64,000 nucleotides of DNA from Wuchereria bancrofti. Taxonomy: Eukaryota; Nematoda; Chromadorea; Rhabditida; Onchocercidae. The stretch covers positions 992,001 through 1,056,000 of the forward strand of contig SSBO01000008.1 of the NCBI GenBank assembly GCA_005281725.1, written 5' to 3'. Both the position numbers and the translations under genes were made by a program. The notes under the pieces were generated by a model. That model saw only the letters and a list, made by a program, of their open reading frames with translations. It was not told where the DNA came from and searched no databases. This document shows positions 1 through 11,445 of this stretch, in pieces; positions within the stretch are counted from its first letter, which is position 1; every line of letters starts with the position of its first letter.

Positions 1-3000
1 TGATCGAGCAAAGAAACTAACAAATTTATCAGATGTTATTGACGCTAATATTGTCAACCGTTTCGATTTTGACATTGCGTCATTACCTAACACTTTATTA
101 AACAACAAAATCTCTATTGTATACTAAAATTTCAATTATTTCAACTATAATTGTGGTAGTGACGATTAACTTTATTACTGTAAGCCAAACACCAGCATAC
201 CGTCAAAATCATCCCTGAGGGTAGTAGGAAATCCTTGTAAACCATCCATTTCTTGTTTATTGAAATGATCAGGAAATGCCTCCTGTAATAGGTTGTAAAA
301 GATGTGAAAAGAAGAAAGAGAAATGAACCGGATGGACATGTTACCATTTCAGGAAATTAGGATTACTTTAAGTTGTCTGGTAGCATTGGTTGTTGGTGCC
401 ACACTCATGAATCTTCCATCGCCAAAACCTTGACGTAATAGCATATTGCATTCACGTGCTAACGTACGAGGTGATCGGAATGTTTGACATTTCTTTTTCA
501 TACAGCGATATGCTGGATATTCCTAAAAATAAATTTTCTGCACATCTATGCAACACTCTACGATAAAAATTTCCATTTCATAATCTTTATGTTAATAGAT
601 TTACAGAAAAAATATGAACATAAAGATGTATTTATGTTATAACTAAATATAAACTTTTGATTGACCTATTGACCTTTTCTTTCTTATTAAAAGTTTTTGA
701 GTTTAAGCAAATTTTGGATAAGCCATTTTCTAATTTTTTTTTACACGCGAAAAAGCATTATGCATTATTACCTTTACAGTATTTAGGTACTTAACACGAC
801 GCATGAAGAATTTCATTGAGGAACCACAACGATGGCATGGGATACATTTTTTGGTACACATCAACTGCAGGTCATCAGCAGGATCCATGCGACGTAATAC
901 ACTTTCCTCCGGTTGTCCTCAATATTAATTCCATTCAAATCGTCATTTGAATTTCTTATTTAAAAATCAAATTTAAGTTAATAAGTGCTTTGGTCATTTA
1001 TTATAAAGTTATATGTATATCACTAATGTTGATGCATAGAATATAATTTCCATATAATTTTGAAACATTCTAAAGAGTAAGCAATGAAAATAAGTACTAT
1101 TAAATAAGTAATGAAGAAAAACTTTACAATATTCAAATGATCGATTTAAATTCAAATGCGAGTTGCGATGTTTATAATAATTTTGACTTTCAAACTTAGC
1201 TTTTTTGACAGACAATAAGCAATGCACAACGATACAATTGGATGCTAATAATTGCTGTCTTGGATTAGCTTTTATATATGAGATATTAAGTACTGTAAGG
1301 TCATCTTTGTCATAAGGTTAACAACTATCAATCGCAGATTGCGCCTCTCATTCATGCATACATTATCTTTACAGATTATGTACGACCACGTAAAGCGTGT
1401 AAACTATTGAAGATGTTGAGAGTGAATATTAAAATTATGGAAGAAATAATAGATTACTAGAGCTTGTTTGTCGAAAGTTTCTTGCTGCATCATGCAGCTG
1501 CAGCGATTCATCGAATGATTGTTTATAATGTAAGCAATAATCTAAAGTGTAATTTCTTTCTAAGTGTATTAAATTCACAACTATTTTATAGAAAGTTAAC
1601 AAACAAACCTTTAAATGATAATAATTGAGTTGATGATGAGATAGGATTGATTGCAGTTGTACTAATAACAGCAGATGATACAGCATCCATTTCTTCTTTT
1701 TTTGGAAAAGTTTTGTTGGAATTCCCTTGGAAGCAATGAGAACCACTAATTTCTTCCTAAAAAGAAACGAATGAAATTCTCTTTAATTCATTGTTTAATG
1801 CCGGAATAATACATTTATAAACTCATTCATAGAAAAATCCACAATTAGGTTAATTAATGTGAAAGTAAAATGTGAAAATACAGTTAGTTCAATTAATATT
1901 AAATGAATGTTACAAACTTCAGTAATCACATATTTTGCGTACAATTTTTATAAAAAAAATTTTTCTTTTACAGTTTTCTTTTTTTTTTTATAAATTAAAG
2001 CTATGAAATAATAATTTTGCTTTTCTTTTCACAAAACTAAATAATGAATTTATAATTCTATTGGCCTTATATCTCCAACTCATTCTTCCCTCTGTCAACA
2101 TTCCTTATCTTACCATAATTTCTTGCTTGATAACCTGTATCACACCTTGTCTTCCCATTATCCTACTGTATTCATTCGAATATTAGCCATCGCTTTATTC
2201 CAAGTTTAGTTTACCGCTGAAATGTCAAAGAATTCAAATGCCACTTTAACTAGTTCAATCGACTGTAGTACGAAAAGTTGGTATAAAGAAAGAGATTGTT
2301 TAAAATATTAATAAAATAATGATAGACAAGGTATGCCAGGCATAACAAGTAAAAGTGACTGATGAAAGTGTTAGTATGAAAAGTGTCAAAGTAATTAATT
2401 AACTGTAAATTGATTCTAAACGATTTATTTCAACATCCTCATAATCTTTCTCCTACTCAGAGCCATCAACAAATAAAAAATAAAGGAAAAGCTTTTCAGT
2501 ACTTTCCAAGTATAAAATAGAATAGAAATTTGGATCATATTTCATAGGTAAAACTGATTAACTTAATTAATTTGTACATCACTTCCATTTTTATTTCCAG
2601 ACTACATGCATATCACTCATACAACCTGAAAATGAGTCTTAAAACAATGCGCAGAAAAATGGCCTGATATAAACTTAAAGTACTAGGCCAGACTGAAAAG
2701 ATTTGTTCTAACAAACTTTCAACAAATTATCAAGCAATCAAATAATGGCTGTACTTATTTATTAATTAATCAATCTATTTCCACATGAGATTATCAAGAA
2801 AAGAAAAACCTATCATTGCTCAGCTTTTTCTAACTATTCTTTCCTCCCAAAACATTTGATATATTTTGAAACAATTAAGTTAATTTAATTAAAAAATAAG
2901 TTACTAGCAAATATACTTGAATGAATTATTAGAAGATGTAATAAATACTATAACGTCATTACATTTATGATTTAGGCATCATAAAGAGCAAAAGAATAAC

Positions 3001-3791
3001 ACCTCTTAACACATCGATAAACTTGCTCAAATGGATAAGAACGATTCTAGACCATCTCACTGTCTAAATATATTATTATACTTATATCTATATCTTACCT
3101 ATACCTATACCTATACTTATAGCTATACTTATACCTATTATATACATATACATGTATTATATACATAAAGAGGGAGGAGAAATAATGAACAAATATAGCT
3201 TAGGCAACAAAATAAGTGACAGAGAAATTATTGGTGAAAATGCACAGACATACGAATGAACCGAAATGTTTGCTACTTATTCCCACGTAAGTGATGCATA
3301 ACAAAAATATCATCTTTCTTTTTTTTTTTTGTTTTTTCAAAAATTTAAAGATAAATATCTTATTTACCCCTTGATTAATAAAATAATAAACGTTCAATTT
3401 TGCCATTTTAAGTAACAACAAATAATATTAAGTAGTATTGAACTTCATTTGTTGGGTAAATTAACAATTTTTATCTTTTATTTAGCTTATGAAAGAATGA
3501 AAAAGATGAGAAAAAGAGTGAAATGAAAGAAAAATTGATTTAGCAATTTACGATTTAATTCCAAATGAATTTTACAAAATATTTTTTCATTTCTATAAAT
3601 TTGCATTTATGTGTGATTACTTAGATAAGAAAGTAAAAGTTGACACTTACTTCATTTTCACTCTTATCATCATTGCCATTGAACGATTGGTTGTTGAAAG
3701 GATTGATGAGCCGGAGAAGTTCAGTGAGTTTATCAATTTGAAATTTACTTCCAAAATTCATCTCATTAGTAATTGCGGGAATGTTTTTCAT
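1..3791 (-). CDS. Unrecognised protein with a zinc-ribbon-like Cys domain (5' part of gene)
   Basis: Seven exons joined in frame on the minus strand: 3791-3651, 1756-1609, 1559-1458, 917-772, 522-367, 282-201 and 86 to the left edge, about 285 residues so far. The start MKNIPAITNEMNFGSKF opens the first exon, which ends at a perfect GTAAGT donor. The first ~115 residues are Ser/Asn-rich with no recognised fold. Exons 4-5 hold CTKKCIPCHRC, then about 28 residues later YRCMKKKCQTFRSPRT. This C-x2-C...C-x4-C spacing is typical of a zinc ribbon. The YRC..KC..FR part faintly recalls zinc ribbons of transposase-like nuclear proteins, but that is only resemblance. Two junctions are weak: the exon 3 donor (GTAATC, which avoids an in-frame stop at 1433-1435) and the exon 4 acceptor (ATTGAG). 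A shorter product ending at 1433 is the alternative. Function is not known to me. Confidence 0.55.
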
Positions 3792-5349
3792 TAAGCATTA
3801 ATCAATCTGTAATTAACAAAGTTCGGGTTAATTTAAGCTTATTTGTTGAAGCCATCAATAAGTAAAATAAATAGAATTTGTTTTGAACATAAAGTTAATG
3901 AACGTTGTTGAAAATAACGAAATCTTCATGAAAGGAAAAAGATTTATTGTTGGCATTTTTTAAAATTTTAAAAAGTTTTGGAACAATCTGTCTTTTTTGG
4001 TGTAAATCTACCCGTGTGATTAATAAAGCAAGTGGAAGTGCACTAATTAATTAACTGACTGAAATGAATGTTTTGTGTGCATGCATAATAAGTTGAAATA
4101 AAAAATGCAAAATGCAAGTAAAATAATAAATCTACAAAATAAAAGATATAAAATATAGGAATTGATTAGTAGAAAAATTAAAAGTAGACATAATTAAATT
4201 AGAATTTATATTCTGGAAATGTTTCATTATTTTTCTTTAATAAGACTTTTAGATAACAACGATAATTTCAACGCACGTACTTCACGTCAGTTTAACATGT
4301 AACAATGGAATAAATTTCAGGAGGAAACGTCGGGGAAAAATCATAAAGTTTATCAAAATGCTAAAAAAGTGAAGCGTAAAAATTATCAAAAAAAAATAAA
4401 TAAAGTTAGTAATTAACTTAATTCATGTATGATTAATGCAATTCTTATATCAAGTTCACAGAACAGATTTATTCATTTGCATCTTTTCGACAAATGACGT
4501 AAAACGCCGTTACTTTGTTAAATAATTTGAATATTGGAAATCTCTATGAAATTTATAAAGACAAGTAAACAATTCTGATTTTCAGCAGAATGATGAACGA
4601 TCACATTTAGTGCGTATACCTGGTCCCAGCAATCATTCCAGGTATTTATTATTCCAAAAAATAAATCATTGTTAAGTTCTAAAATTTTTTCTAATTATCT
4701 CTTTCTTCCTATTCCTCCATCCGTACTATCCATATTATATCGAATATTTCATGTGCGTTATTCAAAATGAGTTAATTTTTTTACGCAATATTATACTACA
4801 CGCATTTTGCGTCATTTGCATTTCACTTTTTTTAAACTATAATTCGCTCATTTCTTCTTATATTTTGAAAACAAAAATATTTCACACACTTTCTGATAAT
4901 TTTTTTGTCATTATTTTAGAGCAAATATTTATTATTTAAAATAACTGAAAATGTTAAAAGTTTTGTTTCACGTAAAAAAAAAAGATTACAGAAGACAACA
5001 TTTCATTAAAGTAAAGCATCGAATAGCAAATTCTTACCCGGATCAACGACAGTCCACATTAGCTTTTGAACGATCTATTTCTGAAGCAACAACTTTTTCC
5101 ACTGTTACTGTAATTTAATTTACACTTGAAAGTGGTTTTAGCTTGAAAATTTTGCTAGTTTAAATAAAAAATAATGGTTTTTCTATGCCAATTTTCCACG
5201 TGAAAGCATTTTTTTTAAGCGTGAAGAAGAAACTTTACACTAAATGTTATTTAAATAATTGTACAAAATTAATATGTGGCTTATTTTTGCCTTACTTTAA
5301 TTTCTTTTTGTTTGTTAATTAATGATAAATAATGTGTTTGTTTATTTAG
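3792..5349. other. Divergent intergenic region with unresolved 5' exons of the phosphatase
   Basis: AT-rich DNA between the minus-strand zinc-ribbon gene and the plus-strand phosphatase. It should hold both promoters and the missing first exon(s) of the phosphatase. An exon-like segment at 4586-4641 (acceptor TTTTCAG, reads NDERSHLVRIPGPSNHS, donor GTATTT) is present, but its exit phase does not fit the exon at 5350, so it is not joined here. ATG CCA ATT TTC CAC at 5185-5199, followed by GTGAAA, would fit in phase as a start exon but is weak. Confidence 0.4.
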
Positions 5350-8300
5350 GGGCGTGATGAGACGGAAACTGTGGATAGTCCGTCTACAAGGTTAGCCAAT
5401 TTTGATATCTTTTAATTATTTATTAAGGAAGATTCTTTTTCAAAATTATTTTTAAACTAGTATTAATAACATAAGTTGTTTTTTTTTAAGTAGAACAGTG
5501 AGAAATTTAATTAAATTTGTTAACCTTTGAAATGTCTGACCTGTAATCACACTTGTAAAATTGATTATTCAGAGAAAAGATTATGTATTTAAATTCATTG
5601 ATTTTTGCAGCAGTAGCGGTTCAAAGAGGAAAACCAGTAAGATGCAAACTGATATCATTCATATATATATAATTAATATTGCAAGATTTTTTTAAATACA
5701 AAAAGTATCTTTTAACCGAATAAATTAAATCGAAACTATGAAGTGAAGTGAGGTACGAGGAATGAATATTGTGAGGAAGTTCCAGTTTTAATTATTAAAA
5801 AGTTTGATGTAATGGCATTTAATTAATTTGGCATTCATATTTGTTAGAAATATATTAACGATTATTGTAGAAGCGACAAAAGCACGAAGACATCAAACTG
5901 AGTCAAAGAATCGTTTAATTCAAAGTACATTTATAGGCTTTCATTTCTCTTTAAGTAATCAAGCAATCAAATCTATCATAGAATCAATTTATTTTAGGAA
6001 TTATTCAAGAATAAGAACACTATTCTTAATTTTTACCACTATTTCAATCAATATCATTCATTATTGATTAGTAAATTAGATAATCACAGTTGAAGCGGTA
6101 AGGAAATTAAAAAGATTTGATTAAGAATTGTTTCGTCTAAAATTATTCAGCTATTTAGCATATTCCTTAAAAAGCATTGTGTATTTCAGGTTACTAATGA
6201 AAAATTTGTGTTGCTTCGTTTTTACTTCGTTATTTTTCCATTTTTTAAAAAAATAATTTCATTAATTTTTGGACAAAACAGTTAGCAAAAGTGGAAAGGA
6301 CATTGGCACGCCACCATCATTTATTATAAATCGAACACAAACAAGCACATTACGCCAAGTATTTTAATTTTTTAGTGAAATTATAAAATTACAAAATCTG
6401 ATTTTACATATTTTTATTACAATTATGAATGAACTTTTTATATTTCTGTTTGAAATATTTGTTTCTCATTTTCTTATGCTAAACTTTTGTAATTTTAAAA
6501 CCAACAGTATAAAATGTTATAGCATCATATCATTTTTAGAAATAATTTGTGAAATTTTTAGAAACTTTGATACTAATTCATTCACCTGCAGATAGCCAAA
6601 GGTGAGAGGCCATCGGTCAATGTACATCTAACTCAAGAAGATTCTCAAACATCTCAAATAAGTAATACGGAAGGAGAAGTACGATTCTATGAAACACACA
6701 TGCAAAAACGTGTGAAAGAATTTGTCAACTATGTGACGAAAATTCCTTCATTTATAAATTAAATTAAAAAACAAAAGACTGTCATAGGTTTTCTTCTAAA
6801 ATAGCTCTAAATGAGATTAGAACTATTTCTGTTTCTATAAAAGTGCTATTGTGCTTTTTTTTTTTGGTGGAAAAACGATGACATTTACTTTGTTGACATT
6901 TACTACTTCAGTATGATGAAATATTCCATTATTTAGCTTATTTAGTTATTAAATTCAAAAAATGAATACGCAAATAATTTAACTAATAGAAATCAAAATC
7001 GATTTGTATAAATAAGATGTGAGTGACATAAGTAATAGATGAAATAAATGCAATTAATTAAGTGATAATTAATTAGTACAATAATTAATTTGCAGTGCAA
7101 TCGAACTTCTATGGAAACACTTATTGCACAGTACGAACGTATCCAAACGATAAAACCATCTAAAGCTAAAGCATTTATTGGAATGCTTCCCGTAAATCAT
7201 CACAAAAATCGTTACAGCGGTGATTTCTTATTTTCTCTTCTAACCTTTGACCTTTGTTTGAACTTATTGCTATTTATATGAAAGTTTTTCTGTAGCACTG
7301 TAATATGTAGTACTAAGATACAATATGCAACGTTAGCTTCATGGGTTATAACTATTGCTCTTATTATAAATGATATATTTGAAAAGTTGTTTGACGTAAA
7401 TTTAGAACTTTTAAAATCTAAACATTATATCCTTAAAATGAATTAATGATTTTTTAGATGTATACTGCTTGGATAGTTCCAGAGTTATTTTATGTCGCGG
7501 AGTTGGAGATTATATACATGCTAATTATGTTCGCCATAAAGTCCTTCAAAATGATTTTATTCTTACGCAAGTAATTGTCATTTTGTCTCTCTAACAAATT
7601 CAAATGGAGAGAAAACTTTAATTGATCGATGCTTAGATTTCTTTCTATTTTAATTCTTGAAGTTTTAATGAAGATAAATAAATATGTTATTATTCAGTTT
7701 CCATACTCAGTTTTACTTTAATCACACCAATTTCTAATTTTTTACTATTTGTTAAATTAAATTGCATTTAAATTGGAATTAAATTATTCTGAGTAATTCA
7801 AATTAATATTCTCAATACAACAGGGTCCGCTACCGAATACAGTAAACGATTTCTGGGAAATGGTTTGGCAAGAACGATCCGGACTTATATTCATGCTTTG
7901 TAAATATATTGAAGAGCACAAGGTGAAATGTGCTGAATATTTGCCAACGTTAGTTCCTCCTAAATCAATATTCTGAGTGAGGTTTAAGTTTACTTTAAAT
8001 TAGAAATCGAATGGCCAATTTCACAGAAATCGGATGCTCAACTTTAACAAAGTTCTAGAAGATGACTAAATCAATTGTAAGTTTTAGTATATTTAAACTA
8101 ATTCGGAGATATTTGTCTTATATTTTTAACCAACAACAACTTTTATTAATCACTTTCGTATTGTTTTTTTGAATGAATTTATTCATTTTGCATAATAAAA
8201 TCGACTTCTGAACATTCAAACATGTTAGCAAACTTTTCAGCGAAAATAATTTCTTCATAATTTAGACTTCAAACTCGCACAATTATGCATGCCGGAATAC

Positions 8301-9446
8301 GAATTGAATTACGGGAACGTAACAGATCAAAAAATGGCAATATTATTATAACACAGTTATTACTTAGTCGAGGAAATGTAAATCTTACCGTAATGCATTA
8401 TCAGTGGATATCATGGGCTGATAAGCAGGTTGCGAAATTCCAGAAATTTTTATCAAAGATATTACGAGTACCTAGTATAAGCTAACAATTTCAGGTACCA
8501 GTAAATGATTATAACACACCATTTTATTTGCTGAAAAAATCTCGCATTTCACCGACATGCACCGTGGTACATTGTAGTGCTGGTATTGGTCGTAGTGGTA
8601 CTTTGGTTGCAATTGAACTTTGCTTAATGCAACTAGTAGCTGGCAATGAATTAGTGGTATCAGACATGGTTACTTATATACGTCAAAAACGAGCTCAATC
8701 AGTGCAAACAAAGGAACAGTATTTGTATATTTTCAGGTTTGCATCTTCAGGAATAATGCTCACTGAACAATTGGCTCTTTCCGGTTCATTACAAATTTGT
8801 CGTTACCATATAGTTCTTTCTGTCCCAATTTTGTTCAAATCATATCATAAATATTTTATACTAATAAACCGGCAATCTTATAAATGAAAGGGCAAATCAT
8901 AAAACACTTCTACAAGTCAACCGTTTACATCTTATAAAACTGCTTTACTTTTTTTTACATCCTTTTAAATGAAATCTACTTTTAATACAGTAATGAAACT
9001 GCTGTCGAAATATATATTTCATCCTTCCATCCATCTTTCTATCTATCTAATTAAGTGTCATCCAAGCCTTAGCAATAATGTCAAGATTTATCTTTACATT
9101 TCCACTAATTAGTCGTCTCAAATCACTATCAGTTTGTAATGTGCGAATAATAACCTTCCATTCCCAGTGTGTCGTCAAATTAACACCTATGAAAAAATGA
9201 ATGGAATCTTTTTCTGCACTCTTCTATTTTAAAAGAAAAAAGATATATACAATATTTCCTTCTTTAGTGTAATGCAGTAAAATACAGCGATGATTTAGAA
9301 TTTAATGGAAAAAAAAACTAGACAATAATTTTCCTTCTTTCAGAGCATTACTCGAATTTGCCGTTAGCAATCACATTACTTGTGCCAGAAAAATAAATCC
9401 ATTTGCTGAGAGATATCGACAAATATGTCATTTTGACGAAACATGA
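5350..9446 (+). CDS. Non-receptor-type protein tyrosine phosphatase (N-terminus unresolved)
   Basis: Eleven exons in frame: 5350-5390, 5611-5636, 6282-6358, 6592-6732, 7096-7219, 7458-7570, 7824-7948, 8004-8051, 8266-8428, 8495-8736, 9344-9446; 400 residues from the first one, no start Met found. An N-terminal Ser/Thr-rich stretch leads into a PTP domain: [69 protein letters not shown], the signature HCSAGIGRSGT (near residue 311) and the Q-loop QTKEQY. It should dephosphorylate phosphotyrosine in the cytosol; no signal peptide or membrane segment is seen. The WPD loop reads SWADKQVP: general-acid Asp kept, Pro replaced by Ala, the usual Gly-Val replaced by Gln-Val. Nematodes carry many such PTPs, often germline ones, and I cannot assign an ortholog. 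The junction after 6732 uses a weak donor (GTGACG), chosen because it restores family spacing; reading through meets a stop at 6760. Confidence 0.82.
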
Positions 9447-9703
9447 ACACCAATATTGATATATCCGTTTAATTCATAAAAACATGGAAAAGAAAGTATT
9501 GTTCAGTTATATGTGCAGGCATTTATGTACAGACCTAATCAAAATCTAATCAATTAAAAATCTGGAATAAAATTTTTTTCAACCCATGAACAGAAGCGAT
9601 TAAATTCATGTGTAGAATATATGCTTTTAAATAAACATTGTGAAGCAAGCGTATTCCACGTACTTGACACGTTCCGCACAAAAGTTCAAGACACATTCGA
9701 CTG

Positions 9704-10549
9704 TTAAGATATTTCTAATGTACCTTTTGGCAGTGGTGCCATTGCAACTCTTCTTTCATTTTCCTGTTTTTCGGCTTCCAGTTGTTGCTTGTACATTTCT
9801 TCGGCTTCATGCACTTCACCAAGAAGTTTGACAATTTGTTTCTGAAAGATTCTGGAAGTTACATTAAGGAAGCCAAACAGTTAAATTCATAGTAAACAAG
9901 AAATGATGCACTTACTCCTAACTCGATTTGTTCCTTTTTCCTTTTCAGTTCTTCCAGAGATGTTATATAGACTGGTCGACCGTCTAAAATATGATTACGA
10001 GTCTTATATGCTTATTCATTCCTTTCTAAATTCAAATTTAAAACTCCAGAACTTCTAATTTCGAAAAAAAAAAGAAACATCCGTTGCACAAATACGCATA
10101 AGCTTCATGATAAGTTATACATCTAGGTGCATCGTTGATAAATGAATCTTTTACGAGAAATCAATAACCTTGGAAAGTGAAATCGACTCCCTTCTGTAAA
10201 ACATTCACGTGTGGTGAGATATAAATACTGAAAAAATTACAGTAAATGAACGTAGGTATTAAATAACAAAACAATATAAAGCACACACAGATTAATTACT
10301 CGTGGCACAATTAGACAGTGGCAGAAAAATCGAGGTAATAATAAAGTAACAGCGAAAAAGATGCTAAAACCTTCAAATCACTTACGGTTCTTTCCACCAC
10401 TGCACGCGACCCTTCCATTTTGTTGGAATTGTCCTAAGCTTCGGTTCCTCCTGCTTGTTGAAATCACGCAAAAACCTGACTCGATAACCGTGACGGGTGT
10501 TATAAATAAACCCAGCACTTGAGGGATTTAATATACGAATGCAACGCAT
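9704..10549 (-). CDS. mrpl-52: Mitochondrial ribosomal protein mL52
   Basis: Four exons (10549-10386, 10227-10169, 9983-9916, 9841-9704) encode 142 residues, close to the family length of about 120-130. The diagnostic segment is GVDFTFQDGRPVYITSLEEL followed by a charged helix (KRKKEQIELGKQIVKLL) and a Gln/Glu-rich tail ending APLPKGTLEIS. This matches the order in animal mL52 (DW/FxF.DGRP, basic helix, KQ.E tail). The protein is a small component of the mitochondrial large ribosomal subunit. The N-terminus is rich in Arg and poor in acids (MRCIRILNPSSAGFIYNTRH), fitting a mitochondrial presequence. The start codon directly abuts an acceptor (TTTTCAG/ATG), a likely spliced-leader site, so I start at this Met rather than at the upstream in-frame one. 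It faces the phosphatase tail to tail, 257 bp apart. Confidence 0.85.
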
Positions 10550-10556
10550 CTGAAAA
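10550..10556 (-). promoter_or_regulatory. Probable spliced-leader acceptor of mL52
   Basis: Minus strand reads ATTTTCAG immediately followed by ATG. The TTTTCAG consensus with zero spacer to the start codon, and no obvious upstream coding exon, suggests trans-splicing. Inferred from sequence only. Confidence 0.6.
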
Positions 10557-11445
10557 TTATCACACATTGCTCAAGGAACAGTACTATACTTAATCGAACG
10601 AATTCAGACCACCATGATTATGCATAAAAGTATCACAAAGACTGGATTCCATGGTCTTTAATCTGTTTTGCATCTCACATAGAGTAATTTCAATAATTCA
10701 TCTGAAAAAGTAAGCAATCAACAGAGCTGCAAAAAATATGCAGTGCGGAATACAGCGATGTCAACAAACTTCGTAAGGCAGTTACTCAAGAACTTCCTGT
10801 CTTCGGAAAGTTTTCCCATTCAGAAGCTGTAGTAAGCTTACCATAATCAGATCAAATCGTTGTAACCAGATGATGAAATCTGATCCATCTCCCTTGGCAT
10901 ATTTGTTTAAATCAACAATTAATATTCATTTCCGTTTCTGACATATATGTATATATACATAGAACTAATTAATACTACTTTGTTCGATCTAAAGAATTCA
11001 TCTTCTAAAATTTCATTCACATAAACATAAACAGCAAAGAGAACAATTGAAGAAGCATGACATGAAAAACGAAATATATATTTTAGGAAAAGAATAAAAT
11101 CATAATGATACAATAAATTTATTGCCTTTTTAATATAATGAACATTCAAGTTAAAATATCTCATTTTAAATTCCATCAACAACTGTAATAAATCAAAGTG
11201 TAATAAAATACAAACGAAAGTACAACAAACGATTAGTATGAGAAATGGATAGATAATTGAAAAAAAGAGTGTTAAAAAATGTACAACAATAGATGCTTCC
11301 AAATCACGCTTTAGAGTTAGAGTTTTCTGGTTCCATCGGAAATTAATCAATGAAATTAAAATTTCCCACAAGCACTACTATGAAATTCCAAAATTACATG
11401 CAATCTCAAAAACTTTTTTTTGGATCACACAACACAAAATCCTAT
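10557..11445. other. Spacer between PRP17 and mL52
   Basis: About 890 bp between the PRP17 stop and the mL52 start, both on the minus strand. It should hold the PRP17 3' UTR and the mL52 promoter region. A minus-strand open frame at 10919-11371 is low-complexity, Phe/Leu/Ile-rich and shows no splice context or family resemblance. The gap is longer than typical nematode operon spacers, so an operon is not supported. Confidence 0.5.

Noticed and set aside
3081..3140. Telomere-like hexamer repeat
   Set aside because: The degenerate TATACC/TATACT repeats do not match the nematode telomere unit TTAGGC; treated as an intronic microsatellite of the left-edge gene.
3609..3794. Plus-strand open frame
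   Set aside because: Shadow of the minus-strand first exon (3791-3651), which has a strong donor and continues in phase.
9652..9700. Extra 3' exon of mL52
   Set aside because: The intron needed would be only about 28 bp; reading straight to the stop at 9704 gives a normal mL52 C-terminus.
10919..11371. 150-residue minus-strand open frame
   Set aside because: Hydrophobic, AT-driven composition, no splice context, in the spacer after PRP17.
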